The translations under genes were made by a program, and so were the position numbers. Shown here piece by piece: positions 16,148 to 25,576 of a stretch of DNA of 46,632 nucleotides; within the stretch, counting starts at the first letter, position 1, and every line of letters begins with the position of its first letter. The notes beneath the pieces are model-generated. The model was given only the letters and a program-made list of their open reading frames with translations. It was not told where the DNA came from and did no database searches. This DNA comes from Candidatus Krumholzibacteriia bacterium (GTDB lineage Bacteria > Krumholzibacteriota > Krumholzibacteriia > G020349025), in the NCBI GenBank assembly GCA_035649275.1, contig DASRJW010000086.1:1-46632 (forward strand). The letters are read 5' to 3'.

Positions 16148-17101
16148 TCAAGAGCTCCCGCTCATGCCCGCGCCTCCGAGGGGGCGGGCGCGATACCAGG
16201 CGATGGTGCGCCGCAGACCTTCCTCCAGTGCCACCTGCGGGCTCCAGCCGAGCAGCTGCCGCGCCCGGGTGTTGTCGCAGTAGAACTCCCAGGTCTCGCC
16301 GGGGCGGTAGGGCAGCTTGCCCAACTCGGCGCGCACGGGATTGCCCATCAAATCGAGAACGAGGGCGGCCACATCGCGGATGCGCCGTGGCTCGGCGCAG
16401 CCCAAGTTGAGCACCAAACCCTCGACGCCGTCCGCTTCGGCGCAGCGCAGCAATCCTGCCACGATGTCGTCCACATAGTTGAACTCCCGCGTCTGCTCGC
16501 CTCCGGTCATGGGGAAGTCGCGCCCGGCGAGGGCGCTGCGGATGAGGGCGGGGACGAGGAGGTCCGCGGTTTGCCCGGGGCCGTAGGTGAGGAAAGGGCG
16601 GACGACGACGGCGCGGAGACCGAAGGCGGCGCAGAGCATGCGGACGAAGGCCGTCGCTGCCGCCTTGGCGGCAGAATAGGGGGACACCGGCGCCGGGTCC
16701 TGGCTCTCCCGGAAAGGCGCCGGCCCGTTGCCGTATTCCTCGCAGGTGCCGACGTGCACCAGACGGCCGACGCCTTGCACGAGACAAGCCCGGGCCACGT
16801 GCACCGCCGCCATCTGCGTGCTCCGCACTTGGGCTTCCAGGTGCGCCAGGTCGCGGGCCACGTCCACCGCGCTCGCCAGGTGGAAGACGACCTCCGGGCG
16901 CAGCTCCGCCAGCAGCCTGCCGGCGGCATCGGCTTCGCCCAGGTCGGCGGGGTGGTAGGCGACGCCCGCCGGCAACGTTCCTTCCGGCAGCGCTTCGCGC
17001 CGGCGCCGCCCGACCACGGCGACCGTGTCGCCGCGGCGAACGAGACTCTGCACCAGGTGACGGCCGATGAAGCCGGCGCCGCCGGTGACCAGCACGCGCA
17101 T
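16148..17101 (-). CDS. NAD(P)-dependent epimerase/dehydratase or reductase (extended SDR)
   Basis: 317 aa. TGGAGFIGRHL at residue 6 binds the cofactor; HLASAVDVARD near 74; catalytic YSAAK near 141 (Tyr-x3-Lys) with a Thr (VGTCEEYG) in the usual Ser/Thr place; VRPFLTYGPGQ follows. These are extended-SDR marks, as in GalE, RfbJ/CDP-abequose synthase and GDP-sugar reductases. It lies 18 bp after rfbG in a CDP-sugar operon, so reduction of the 4-keto group or a C2/C4 epimerisation of the CDP-sugar is the expected job. The product is not decidable. Confidence 0.8.
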   Translation of the reverse strand: MRVLVTGGAGFIGRHLVQSLVRRGDTVAVVGRRRREALPEGTLPAGVAYHPADLGEADAAGRLLAELRPEVVFHLASAVDVARDLAHLEAQVRSTQMAAVHVARACLVQGVGRLVHVGTCEEYGNGPAPFRESQDPAPVSPYSAAKAAATAFVRMLCAAFGLRAVVVRPFLTYGPGQTADLLVPALIRSALAGRDFPMTGGEQTREFNYVDDIVAGLLRCAEADGVEGLVLNLGCAEPRRIRDVAALVLDLMGNPVRAELGKLPYRPGETWEFYCDNTRARQLLGWSPQVALEEGLRRTIAWYRARPLGGAGMSGSS

Positions 17102-17119
17102 GCCTTCCCCCAGGGTGAT

Positions 17120-18127
17120 TCAGGTCCCGAAGCGGGCGCGCGGCGAGGCGAAGAAGTCCCGGTACCAGTCGATGGTCTCGAGGAAGCCGCGCTCCACGTC
17201 GTACACCGGTTCCCAGCCGAGCAGGCGCCGTGCCTTCGCCGCCGACAGGTACTGGTGCGGAATCTCGGCGCGGGCCTCGCCCAGGACCACGGGCTCGAGG
17301 TTGGTGCAGAGCATGAGCTCGCGCAGGCGGCGGACCACGTCGAGGACGGTCATCTGGATCTCGTTGCTGAAGTTGAAGGCCTGTCCCCACAGACTCCGGT
17401 CGTCCATGCGCTCGGCGAGGGCGAGATAGGCGTGCACCGCATCGAGCACGTAGAAGTAGTCCCGCACCCAGGTGCCGTCGCTGCGGATCACCGGGCGTTC
17501 GCCACGCAGCAGCGCCTTGATGGTGCCCGGAACCAGGCGGTTCCAATTCAAGTCGCCACCGCCGTAGAGGTTGCCGCAGCGGGTGATGGTCACGGGCAGT
17601 TCGAAGGTGGCGTGGTAGGACTGGGCCAGCAGGTCGGCGCAGGACTTGGAGGCGTCGTAGGGATGCCGCCCTTGCAGGGCGAAGGTCTCGTCGTAGGGCA
17701 GCTGGGTGTGTTCACCGTAGGCCTTGTCGCTGGAAGCCACCACCACCCGGCGCACGCTGCGGGTGCGCCGCGCCGCCTCCAGCAACACCCAGGTGCCCTT
17801 GATGTTGCTCTCGAAGGTGGAAAGAGGGCTGCGGTTGGCGGTGCCGACGATGGTCTGCGCCGCCAGGTGGAAGACGCTGTCGATCTCGTACTCGTTGAGT
17901 GCCCTCTCCACCAGCTCCAGGTCCTCGACGGCGCCATGCACCGCCGTCACCGCGTTCCATTCCTCGCTGTTCAGGATGAGCGAGCGCGGCACGCGGTCAC
18001 GCACCAGGCCGACGACATTGGCGCCGCGACGCACCAGCTCCCGAGTGAGCCACGAGCCCAGGATGCCGGTGCAGCCGGTGACGAAGACGTTGGTGTCCTG
18101 CCAGAAACCCGCCACCGTGCCGTTCAC
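17120..18127 (-). CDS. rfbG: CDP-glucose 4,6-dehydratase RfbG
   Basis: 335 aa, slightly shorter than typical RfbG (about 355). Extended SDR with [16 protein letters not shown] at residue 14, HLAAQTIVG near 81, [12 protein letters not shown] near 124, and the catalytic Tyr-x3-Lys in [17 protein letters not shown] near 148; [20 protein letters not shown] and [16 protein letters not shown] are specific to CDP-glucose 4,6-dehydratases. It makes CDP-4-keto-6-deoxyglucose. GTG 18127 overlaps the stop of rfbF by 4 nt. An open frame runs further upstream but it is antisense-like overlap with rfbF. Pairing with rfbF makes the call firm. No rfbH-type 3-dehydrase is seen in the window. Confidence 0.9.
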   Translation of the reverse strand: MNGTVAGFWQDTNVFVTGCTGILGSWLTRELVRRGANVVGLVRDRVPRSLILNSEEWNAVTAVHGAVEDLELVERALNEYEIDSVFHLAAQTIVGTANRSPLSTFESNIKGTWVLLEAARRTRSVRRVVVASSDKAYGEHTQLPYDETFALQGRHPYDASKSCADLLAQSYHATFELPVTITRCGNLYGGGDLNWNRLVPGTIKALLRGERPVIRSDGTWVRDYFYVLDAVHAYLALAERMDDRSLWGQAFNFSNEIQMTVLDVVRRLRELMLCTNLEPVVLGEARAEIPHQYLSAAKARRLLGWEPVYDVERGFLETIDWYRDFFASPRARFGT

Positions 18128-18936
18128 CAGACCTTCCAGGGCGTCTCGCCGCGCTTCCACATCTCGTTGTAATCGGTGAAGTCCCGGTACGTATCCATGC
18201 TCTTCCAGAAGCCATCGTGCCGGTACAGCGACAGCTGGCCCGCCGCGGCGAGCCGGTCCAGAGGCTCGCGCTCCAGCACGGCCTGCGGGTCCAGCCAGGA
18301 GAGGAACTCGCGCCGGAAGACGAAGAAGCCACCGCTCACGTAGCTGTCGAGCTGGGGCTTCTCGCGGAAGTGATCCACCCGGCGGCCGCTCTCGCTCTCG
18401 ATGACGCCGAAGCGCGAATCCGGGCGCACTCCGGTCACCGTGCCGATGCGGCCCTCGCGCAGGTGGAAGTCGTAGAGGGCGCGGATGTCGATGTCCGCCA
18501 GTCCGTCGCCGTAGGTGGCGAAGAAGTGCTCGCCCTGGACATAGCGGGCGACGTGGTAGAGCCGTCCGCCCGTCATGGTCTCGAGCCCGGTGTCGGCGCA
18601 GGTGATCCGCCATGGTTCGTGGGCGTTGCCGGCGTGCACTTCCGTGCGTGCTTCGGGGCCGAGGTGCATGGTGAAGTCGTTGTCCATGACCCGGTAGTTC
18701 AGCACCCACTCCTTGATGACTTCCATCTTGTAGCCCAGGCAGAGGATGAAGCGCCGGCAGCCGAAGGCGCTGTAGATCTTCATGATGTGCCAGAGCATCG
18801 GATGGGGCCCGACCCGCACCATGGGCTTGGGCTTGAACTCGGTTTCGCCGGCCAGGCGCATGCCCATGCCGCCGCAGAGGATGACCACGGGGACGTCGGC
18901 CAGGGGGGTGCCCTGTGCGCTCGGGGAGCCGGACAC
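18124..18936 (-). CDS. rfbF: Glucose-1-phosphate cytidylyltransferase RfbF
   Basis: 270 aa, close to the usual 257. Makes CDP-glucose from CTP and glucose-1-phosphate. Seen: [16 protein letters not shown] near residue 17 (nucleotide loop), [45 protein letters not shown] (metal-binding Asp), [13 protein letters not shown], and [12 protein letters not shown] with W/SMDTYRD near the end; all are marks of this family rather than of RmlA. GTG 18936 has GGAGG eight bases upstream and a perfect TATAAT on the same strand at 19007-19002, so this is the first gene of the five-gene operon rfbF-rfbG-SDR-cupin-GT. Confidence 0.94.
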   Translation of the reverse strand: MSGSPSAQGTPLADVPVVILCGGMGMRLAGETEFKPKPMVRVGPHPMLWHIMKIYSAFGCRRFILCLGYKMEVIKEWVLNYRVMDNDFTMHLGPEARTEVHAGNAHEPWRITCADTGLETMTGGRLYHVARYVQGEHFFATYGDGLADIDIRALYDFHLREGRIGTVTGVRPDSRFGVIESESGRRVDHFREKPQLDSYVSGGFFVFRREFLSWLDPQAVLEREPLDRLAAAGQLSLYRHDGFWKSMDTYRDFTDYNEMWKRGETPWKVW

Positions 18937-19001
18937 GTTGCATGCCTCCGGAAGGGTCCGCTGGGGCTGGCGTTGCGGACGGGATCTGCTGGGCGCGATC
19001 G

Positions 19002-19007
19002 ATTATA
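19002..19007 (-). promoter_or_regulatory. Promoter -10 of the CDP-sugar operon
   Basis: TATAAT on the minus strand, in GGGCTATAATCG, 66 bp from the rfbF start. It gives the operon its own promoter, separate from the flippase gene upstream. No clear -35. Confidence 0.5.
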
Positions 19008-19045
19008 GCCCAAGGGCGGCGCCCGGCGACCTGGTGCCGCGCCGC

Positions 19046-20500
19046 TCAGCCGCTACCACCGGCGCGGCGCGATTTCCAGACCTCGACGATGTCTTGGCGC
19101 AGCGGTCGCGACAGCGCCACGCAGGTCGCCGCCGCCGCGGCGAGGAGCGCGAGGCGCAGCGCCACGCCGGCCCGGAGCCCGGCGAGGAGCACTCCCGCCA
19201 GAAAGACGAGGAGGCCCAGGTAGCCGCGTCCCGCCGGCCGCAGGCGGCGGCTGACGACGACGTCGGTGACCGCCCAGGCCAAAACGTTGAAGAGGAAGCT
19301 GGCCCAGGCGGCGCCCAGCAACCCCCAGTTGCGGATGAGAACGAATTGCAGCGCGATGCTGAGGGCGGTGTTCCAGAGATTGATCAGGAGCGGCGTGCGC
19401 GAATCACCGAGAGCCACGAGGGTGGTGCCGAGGATGCTGCCGAGGCTGGCGAAGGCGAGGGCGCCGACGAGGAGCGGCACCGCGGCAGCCGCTGCCTGAT
19501 ACGACGGCGGTGCGAGCAAGGCCAGGAGCTCGTGACGGAAGAAGCCGAGCAGCACGGTGAGGAGGGCGAAGCCGAAGCTCATGAGCCGGAGCGAGGCCGC
19601 GAGCAGACGGCGGGCCCGCTCGAGTTCGGCCTGGGCGAGAAAACGCGACATGTGCGGCAAGTACACCTGAGTGTACGAGCGCAACACCATGGAGAGCTGA
19701 TCGGGAATGCGGCTGGCCACGGAGAAATGGCTCACCGCCACGGGGCCGGTGAGGCCGGCGATGAGCAAAGTGTTCAAGCGATTGGCGCCGTAAGCGAGGA
19801 GCGTGTTGAGGTAGAGCGGAAAACCGAAGCGCAGCTGCGCGGCAGCCGTGGGGGGGTGGAGGCGGACGCTCCCGCCCTGCCCGGTCGACCAGGCGGAGAG
19901 CGCCGCGGCGAGGAACAGCGACAGCACCTCGGCCAGGAAGAGACCCTCCACCTGCATTCCCGCCCCACGGACGAGAGCCACGATCAGCAGCAGTCGCACC
20001 AAGCTGGAGAGCAGGGCGTAGAGCGCGATGACCCGGAAACGCTGCAGCCCCTGCAGGAAACTGGTGTAGAGCTCGCCGAGGCTGTTCACGATCACGAAGG
20101 CGTACACGTAGGGGTAACGCGAGGCGATGGATTCGGCGGCGAAGAGACGCAGCACCCAGGGTTTGGCCGCGGCGAGGGCGAGGCAGAGAGCGAGGAGCGC
20201 CGCAGCGCGCAGGCAGAGCACCGTCTGCATCAGCCGGCGCGCGCTCGCTTCGTCCGGCGCCAGCGGCAGGTGCCGGGCGACGCCCAGGCCGATGCCGAGA
20301 TCGGCAAGGTTGGCGAGCAGCGCCGCGACGGAGGTGAGGATCCAGTAGGCGCCGAGATCGGCCTCCGGAATGGCGCCGGTCACGAGACGCAGCGCCAGCA
20401 GACCGAGGACGATGCGGCCGAGGTTGCCCGCCCAGGTGAGAACGACGCTCTCGACGAAGTGGCTCTTGAAGCGTGCCGTCTGGGTCGGTGTGGGGGGCAC
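19046..20500 (-). CDS. Oligosaccharide flippase, Wzx-like (MOP superfamily)
   Basis: 484 aa with about twelve to fourteen hydrophobic segments, the size of Wzx. Seen: SHFVESVVLTWAGNLGRIVLGLLALRLV at the N terminus, the usual MOP first helix; RFGFPLYLNTLLAYGANRLNTLLIAGL mid-protein and VALGDSRTPLLINLWNTALSIALQFVLI in the second half, both typical. It flips undecaprenyl-linked repeat units across the inner membrane for the Wzy-type polymerase. An open frame extends to ATG 20641, but that 47-residue extension is hydrophilic and unlike Wzx; GTG 20500 lies about 60 bp below a TAGACT -10-like site at 20565-20560 and is preferred. Start unsure. Confidence 0.85.
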   Translation of the reverse strand: MPPTPTQTARFKSHFVESVVLTWAGNLGRIVLGLLALRLVTGAIPEADLGAYWILTSVAALLANLADLGIGLGVARHLPLAPDEASARRLMQTVLCLRAAALLALCLALAAAKPWVLRLFAAESIASRYPYVYAFVIVNSLGELYTSFLQGLQRFRVIALYALLSSLVRLLLIVALVRGAGMQVEGLFLAEVLSLFLAAALSAWSTGQGGSVRLHPPTAAAQLRFGFPLYLNTLLAYGANRLNTLLIAGLTGPVAVSHFSVASRIPDQLSMVLRSYTQVYLPHMSRFLAQAELERARRLLAASLRLMSFGFALLTVLLGFFRHELLALLAPPSYQAAAAAVPLLVGALAFASLGSILGTTLVALGDSRTPLLINLWNTALSIALQFVLIRNWGLLGAAWASFLFNVLAWAVTDVVVSRRLRPAGRGYLGLLVFLAGVLLAGLRAGVALRLALLAAAAATCVALSRPLRQDIVEVWKSRRAGGSG

Positions 20501-20559
20501 GGGAATGAGCGACCACCGCCTCCGGGCGCCTGCGGGGGGGAGGCCCCGGCGCTCGCCGG

Positions 20560-20565
20560 AGTCTA
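20560..20565 (-). promoter_or_regulatory. Candidate -10 of the flippase gene
   Basis: TAGACT on the minus strand, preceded by AGG, 60 bp from the GTG at 20500. Fits the G-N-TAN3T pattern and supports the short start. Weak alone. Confidence 0.25.
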
Positions 20566-20632
20566 CCTTCTCGGGGTGGTGGGCAAGCACCGCGCGCCGA
20601 CCGGCGAGCCACCCGGCCGACACCGAGGCCTG

Positions 20633-20641
20633 TGCTACCAT
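20633..20641 (+). promoter_or_regulatory. Candidate promoter of the asnB-GT-carbamoyltransferase operon
   Basis: TGCTACCAT, an extended -10-like element in CCTGTGCTACCAT, 60 bp before the asnB start. The same CCTGTG-N-TA pattern occurs at 27901 and 34558. Confidence 0.4.
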
Positions 20642-20700
20642 GAGACCCGAGTGGCGCGGGGCGCCGCTCTCCGCCCTTCTTCAAACCCCCTCGGGAACCC

Positions 20701-22593
20701 ATGTGCGGCATCGCCGGTCTCCTGCACCGTGACCCTGCGCGCCCGGCCGACGCCGAGCAGGTCCGGCGCATGTGCGGCACCCTGGTGCACCGGGGGCCGG
20801 ACGGCGAGGGCTTCCACGTCCGCGGCCCGGTGGGTCTCGGCACGCGGCGGCTCGCCATCATCGACGTCGAGGGCGGCGACCAGCCGCTCTACAACGAAGA
20901 CGGCAGCATCGCCGTGGTGCAGAACGGCGAGATCTACAACTACATGGAGCTGCGGCGCGAGCTGGAAGCCCTGGGGCACCGCTTCCGCACCCAGAGCGAC
21001 ACGGAAGTCTTGGTGCACGCCTACGAAGCCTGGGGGGACGACTTCGTCCAGCACCTGAACGGGATGTGGGCTTGCGCGCTGTGGGATGCGCTGCGTTCAC
21101 GCCTGCTGCTTTCCCGTGACCGTCTCGGCATCAAGCCGCTCCACTACGCCTGGGACGGCGACACGCTTCTCTTCGGCTCGGAAATCAAGGCGCTCCTCGC
21201 CGGCGGCTGGGCGGCTGAGCCGCACTGGGAGGTGCTGGACGCCTACGTGGCCTTCGGCTTCGTGCCCGAGCCGCATTCGCTGTATCGGGGCGTGCACAAA
21301 CTGCCTCCAGCCACCCATCTGATCGTGGAGAACGGCGCTCGACCGCGGCTCCAGACCTACTGGCAGCCGCCCGTCGTGGACGAGAGCGAGGCCCGGCGCG
21401 ACGAGGAGCGCATCGTCGAGGAATTCAGCGCTCTGCTGGCAGACGCGGTGCGCTTGCAGCTCAGGAGCGATGTGCCCCTCGGTGCCTTCCTTTCCGGCGG
21501 ACTCGACTCGGGGAGCATCGTCACCCTTGCCAGCGAGAGCACACGGTCGCTCAGGACCTTCACCATCGGCTTCGAAACCGACGGCTACGACGAACGCGCC
21601 CTCGCCCGCAGCGTGGCTGAGCGGGCGGGCTCGCAGCACCTGGAACGCGTCGTCACCTACGACGATCTGGAAGCGACGCTCTGCACCTTGGGGCAGGCCT
21701 TCGACGAGCCCTTCGGCGACAGCTCGGCCATCGCCGCTTACGCCTTGGCCGGCGTGGCGCGGGAGAAGGTGACCGTGGCGCTCTCCGGCGACGGGGGCGA
21801 CGAGGTGCTTGCCGGCTACACCCGTTATCAGGGCGAGAAGTTCAGCGCCGCCTATGGGGTGCTCCCCGGGGTGCTGCGCCGGACGGTGTTGCCGGGTTGT
21901 GTGCAGGCGGCGCGGAGGCTGAGCCGCGGCGGGCTCCGCCACCGGCTCGAGCGCACGGCACGTGTCCTCGAGGCCGCGAACCTCGGCTTCGAGGAGCGGA
22001 TCGCGCGCAAGCAGTCCTTCTCCTCGCCGGCTTCCCGCCGTCGGTTGCTGCGCGCCGGGGCCATCCGGCCTGCCCGCGAGTTCGTCGACGACACACTCCG
22101 TCATTGCCCGGTGCGAGACAACTTCCAGCGCCTCAACTGGTTCGACCTCAAGATGATGCTCCCCTCGGAGATGCTCACCAAGGTGGATCGAACGAGCATG
22201 GCCCATTCGCTCGAGGTGCGCGTGCCTTTCCTCGACCACCGGCTGGTCGAGCTCATGACCTCGGTGAGCGCCGCGGTGAAGATGCCGGGGTACAGGCGCA
22301 AACACGTGCTGCGCCAGGCCATGCAGGCGAAGCTGCCACCGGCGGTGCTTTCCGCCCCCAAGCGCGGCTTCGACGTGCCGGTGCGCGAGTGGTTCCGCGG
22401 CGAAGCGGGAGCGACGCTGTTGCGAGAGCGGCTGGGGAGCGGGGCGCTGGACGAGGTCGTGGATGTCCGGGCGCTGCGAGAGGTCGTCGACGAACATCGT
22501 CGCGGCCTGGCGGACCACGGCGTGCACTTGTGGATCCTCCTGCAACTCGCCGCCTGGAGCGAGAGCCTGGGGCGGGTGACACAAGGCGCATGA
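20701..22593 (+). CDS. Asparagine synthase (glutamine-hydrolysing) family protein, AsnB-type, copy 1
   Basis: 630 aa, full length. N-terminal Ntn glutaminase with the nucleophile Cys2 in MCGIAGL, then VHRGPDGEG, QNGEIYNY and TQSDTEVLVHAYE; C-terminal synthetase domain with the PPi loop FLSGGLDSGS near 261-270 and ALSGDGGDEVLAGY near 360. All catalytic motifs are intact, so it should use Gln and ATP to amidate a carboxylate. In polysaccharide loci AsnB relatives can amidate uronic acids or peptide tails instead of aspartate; its coupling to a glycosyltransferase (stop and next start overlap by 4 nt) favours that. True free-asparagine synthesis is the alternative. Confidence 0.92.
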   Translation: MCGIAGLLHRDPARPADAEQVRRMCGTLVHRGPDGEGFHVRGPVGLGTRRLAIIDVEGGDQPLYNEDGSIAVVQNGEIYNYMELRRELEALGHRFRTQSDTEVLVHAYEAWGDDFVQHLNGMWACALWDALRSRLLLSRDRLGIKPLHYAWDGDTLLFGSEIKALLAGGWAAEPHWEVLDAYVAFGFVPEPHSLYRGVHKLPPATHLIVENGARPRLQTYWQPPVVDESEARRDEERIVEEFSALLADAVRLQLRSDVPLGAFLSGGLDSGSIVTLASESTRSLRTFTIGFETDGYDERALARSVAERAGSQHLERVVTYDDLEATLCTLGQAFDEPFGDSSAIAAYALAGVAREKVTVALSGDGGDEVLAGYTRYQGEKFSAAYGVLPGVLRRTVLPGCVQAARRLSRGGLRHRLERTARVLEAANLGFEERIARKQSFSSPASRRRLLRAGAIRPAREFVDDTLRHCPVRDNFQRLNWFDLKMMLPSEMLTKVDRTSMAHSLEVRVPFLDHRLVELMTSVSAAVKMPGYRRKHVLRQAMQAKLPPAVLSAPKRGFDVPVREWFRGEAGATLLRERLGSGALDEVVDVRALREVVDEHRRGLADHGVHLWILLQLAAWSESLGRVTQGA

Positions 22594-23852
22594 ACCAGCA
22601 GCGGCGCGAAGCCGGTGACGTGACGACGGGGATGGGCAGCGTTTGGCAGAGCGGCGGCAGCCAGCGCCCGCTCCGCGTTCTCATGGGCGTGCCGGCCCCG
22701 GGGGCCACGGCCGGCGGAACGGCGCTGCTGCTGCCCATGCTGGTGGAAGATCTGCGCCAGAGCCGTGACCTGGAACTCTTCCACATGCCCTACGGGCGCT
22801 GGGAGGAAGGCGAGCCGTTGCCGCTCAAGATCTGGCACCAGATCGTGGATGTGGCGCGCTACCCGGGGCGGTTGCGCGCCGCCGATCCGGACCTGGTGCA
22901 CTTGAACACCTGCCTCGACCGGAGAGCACTGCTGCGCGACACGACCTTCGTCGCTCTGAGCCGACTCCTGGGCCGGCGCGTCTTCCTGGAGTGGCACGGC
23001 TCGGAAACCGCTCTGCTCCACTCTGGCGCCCTGCCCTGGAGAGCTCTGGGGCGCCTGCTCCTGCGTTCGGTGCAGGCGCTGGGCACGCTTTCCACCCCGG
23101 AAGCCGACGAGGTGCAGCATCTGCGCCACGCGCCGCCCTGTTTCGTGGTGAAGAACCCCATCGATCCCGCCCGCTATGGCGAGCGCTTCGACCTGCATGG
23201 GCAACTCGGGATCGAGCGTCCGGCACCTCTCGTCCTCTTCATCAGTCGCCTCATTCCCGGCAAGGGGCTGGAGGAGGTGATCGGCGCTTTCCCTCGGCTC
23301 GTCGAGCGACATGGCGCCCACCTGCTCGTGGTGGGTGACGGTCCCGTCCGCGCTGCGGCGACCGCGCTGGCTCGGTCCCTGCATTTAGAGAGCAGTGTGC
23401 ACTTCCACGGCGCCGTGCCCGAAGCGGAGACCCTTCGCTTCTACAATGGTGCGGACGTGCTGGCTTTTCCCTCCCGTCTCACCGAGGGCTTACCCATGGT
23501 TCTCCTCCAGGCTATCGCTGCGGGTTTGGGCCTCGTCACCACGCGCTTGCGGGCTGCGGTGGAATACCTGCGGGAGCCGGAACATTGTCTCTTCGTCGAC
23601 CCGCAGGATTCTGCCGCGATCGGCGCTGCTTTGGATCGGCTGTTGAGCGATCGAGAAGAGCTCGCACGCATGCAAGCGGCAAATCGAGCCCTGGCTCGCC
23701 GCTTCGACCGCAAGACCGTGGCCGCCGAGTTCGGCCGCGTCTACCGGGAGATCGTCGACGGGGAGTCTGCGAGCGCTGGCGATCGAGCCTCCTCTTCGCC
23801 AGGCAAATTGCGGCGGCTCGTAACCGGGCCGGAGAGGGAGAACGACGCATGA
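22590..23852 (+). CDS. GT4-family glycosyltransferase
   Basis: 420 aa GT-B protein. After a 28-residue hydrophilic start come VLMGVPAPGATAGGTALLLPML, PDLVHLNTCLDRRALLRD, FLEWHGSET, then the donor domain VLFISRLIPGKGLEEVIGAF near residue 211 and LLVVGDGPVR. The EX7E motif is altered: SRLTEGLPMVLLQAIAAG has Gln at the second Glu position. ATG 22590 overlaps the asnB stop by 4 nt and its own stop overlaps the carbamoyltransferase start by 4 nt, so all are translated together. Sugar donor unknown. Confidence 0.88.
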   Translation: MNQQRREAGDVTTGMGSVWQSGGSQRPLRVLMGVPAPGATAGGTALLLPMLVEDLRQSRDLELFHMPYGRWEEGEPLPLKIWHQIVDVARYPGRLRAADPDLVHLNTCLDRRALLRDTTFVALSRLLGRRVFLEWHGSETALLHSGALPWRALGRLLLRSVQALGTLSTPEADEVQHLRHAPPCFVVKNPIDPARYGERFDLHGQLGIERPAPLVLFISRLIPGKGLEEVIGAFPRLVERHGAHLLVVGDGPVRAAATALARSLHLESSVHFHGAVPEAETLRFYNGADVLAFPSRLTEGLPMVLLQAIAAGLGLVTTRLRAAVEYLREPEHCLFVDPQDSAAIGAALDRLLSDREELARMQAANRALARRFDRKTVAAEFGRVYREIVDGESASAGDRASSSPGKLRRLVTGPERENDA

Positions 23853-25576
23853 TCGTCCTCGGGGTACACGACGGGCACACCGCAGCGGCGGCGCTGTTGC
23901 ACGACGGACGCATCGTCGCCGCCGTGCAAGAGGAGCGCTTCACCCGCATCAAGAACTGGGCGGGATTTCCGGCGCAGTCGGTGCGCTGGCTGCTGCAGAG
24001 CCAGGGGCTCGGTACCCAAGACGTGGACGCGGTGGTGCTGAACGGGCAGCAGATGCCCTATGCCAAGAGCCGCGAGGAAATCCTGGCCGAATACGAGCGC
24101 ACCGGCACACCGGGGACGACGCTGCGGCGCTTCCTCAAGCGCACCGCGGTGAAGACCGTCTACGACGACCGGCGGCGGGCGCAGCGCCGGCGGTTGGCGG
24201 CGCGCTTCGGCTTCCCGGAAGAGCGCGTGCACTTCCTCGACCACCACACGGCGCACGCCGCCGGGGCCTACTACGGCTGGGGCCGTTTCGATGCCCCCGT
24301 CCTGGTGCTGACCAACGACGGAGCCGGCGACGGCCTCTGCGCCACGGTGAGCGTGGGGGAGAAGGGGCGCCTGCGCCGCCTGGCGGCGGTGCCGGAGTCG
24401 GAGTCCATCGGCAACATCTACGCCATGATCACCTTCCTCATGGGCATGGTGCCTTTGGAGCACGAATACAAGCTCATGGGCATGGCGCCGTATGCGCCGC
24501 AGAAGCAGAGCCAGCAGGTGGCCCAGCTCTTCCGCCGCTTGCTCGAGTTCAAGAGCGACAACCCGATGGTTTGGGAACGCCGCAACGGTTGCCCCGAGAC
24601 CTATTACAGCTACGAGTTCTTCCGCGAGCTGCTGCAGCTCAAGCGCTTCGACACCGTCTGCGGCGGCCTGCAGCTGTTCACCGAAGAGATGCTCACCACT
24701 TGGGCACGGAACGCGGTCGCCGCCACCGGCATCCGCCGGCTGGCGCTCGCCGGCGGTGTCTTCATGAACGTGAAGGCCAACAAGGCCATCATGGAGCTCG
24801 ACGAAGTGGAGGATCTGTATGTGCTGCCGTCGTGCGGCGACGAATCGAGCGCCCTCGCCACCGCCTGGCACTGGCAAGCGGAGCAGGACCTGAAGCAAGG
24901 GCGCCCGCCCCAACTGCAGCCTCTCGGAGACCTCTACCTGGGGCCCGAGGCGAGCCGCGCCGACGAGGAACGAGCCCTGCAGACTTTCCAAGCCGGCTCC
25001 TGGCTGGAGGTGGAAAGCGACGGCGACCTGGAAGCGCGGGCGGCAGAGCTCCTCGCCCAAGGTGCGGTGGTGGCGCGCTGCCGCGGGCGTATGGAGTTCG
25101 GCGCTCGCTCGCTGGGGAATCGGGCCATTTTGGCCGATCCCACTCGCCCGGAGGTGGTGCGCATCATCAACGACATGGTGAAGAGCCGGGATTTCTGGAT
25201 GCCCTTCGCACCCTCGATGCTGGAGGAAAGCGCCGACGACTACATCGTCAACCCGAAGCGCCTGCCGGCGCCCTACATGATCCTCTCCTTCGACACGACC
25301 GAGCGGGTCGGCGAAATCGCTGCAGCCATCCATCCCTACGATCGCTCGGCGCGGCCACAGCTCGTGTCGGAGGCCTGGAACCCGGGCTACCATCATCTGC
25401 TCACCGAGTTCCGCCGGCGCACCGGACGTGGTGCCATCCTCAACACCTCCTTCAACCTGCACGGCTATCCCATCGCCAACTCCCCGGAGGACGCCCTCGA
25501 CGTGCTGAAGAACTCCGGGTTGGAGCATCTGCTCCTAGGGCACTTCCTGGTGCACAAGAAGAAGGTTCGCGCGTGA
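23849..25576 (+). CDS. Carbamoyltransferase, NodU/CmcH/TobZ family, copy 1
   Basis: 575 aa. O-carbamoyltransferases move a carbamoyl group from carbamoyl phosphate through carbamoyl-AMP to a hydroxyl, usually of a sugar. Seen: MIVLGVHDGHTAAAALLHDG and VQEERFTRIKN at the N terminus (Kae1-like fold), DHHTAHAAGAYY near 131 (metal-binding His), VLTNDGAGDGLCAT, LALAGGVFMNVKANK, the C-terminal YrdC-like part with CRGRMEFGARSLGNRAILADP, and LNTSFNLHGYPI. All main motifs are intact. Start ATG 23849 overlaps the glycosyltransferase stop; the next gene overlaps its stop. The context indicates glycan carbamoylation. Confidence 0.93.
   Translation: MIVLGVHDGHTAAAALLHDGRIVAAVQEERFTRIKNWAGFPAQSVRWLLQSQGLGTQDVDAVVLNGQQMPYAKSREEILAEYERTGTPGTTLRRFLKRTAVKTVYDDRRRAQRRRLAARFGFPEERVHFLDHHTAHAAGAYYGWGRFDAPVLVLTNDGAGDGLCATVSVGEKGRLRRLAAVPESESIGNIYAMITFLMGMVPLEHEYKLMGMAPYAPQKQSQQVAQLFRRLLEFKSDNPMVWERRNGCPETYYSYEFFRELLQLKRFDTVCGGLQLFTEEMLTTWARNAVAATGIRRLALAGGVFMNVKANKAIMELDEVEDLYVLPSCGDESSALATAWHWQAEQDLKQGRPPQLQPLGDLYLGPEASRADEERALQTFQAGSWLEVESDGDLEARAAELLAQGAVVARCRGRMEFGARSLGNRAILADPTRPEVVRIINDMVKSRDFWMPFAPSMLEESADDYIVNPKRLPAPYMILSFDTTERVGEIAAAIHPYDRSARPQLVSEAWNPGYHHLLTEFRRRTGRGAILNTSFNLHGYPIANSPEDALDVLKNSGLEHLLLGHFLVHKKKVRA

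Noticed and set aside
20501-20641. Longer N terminus of the flippase from ATG 20641
   Set aside because: The extension is hydrophilic and unlike Wzx, and it would bury the promoter-like site at 20560-20565.
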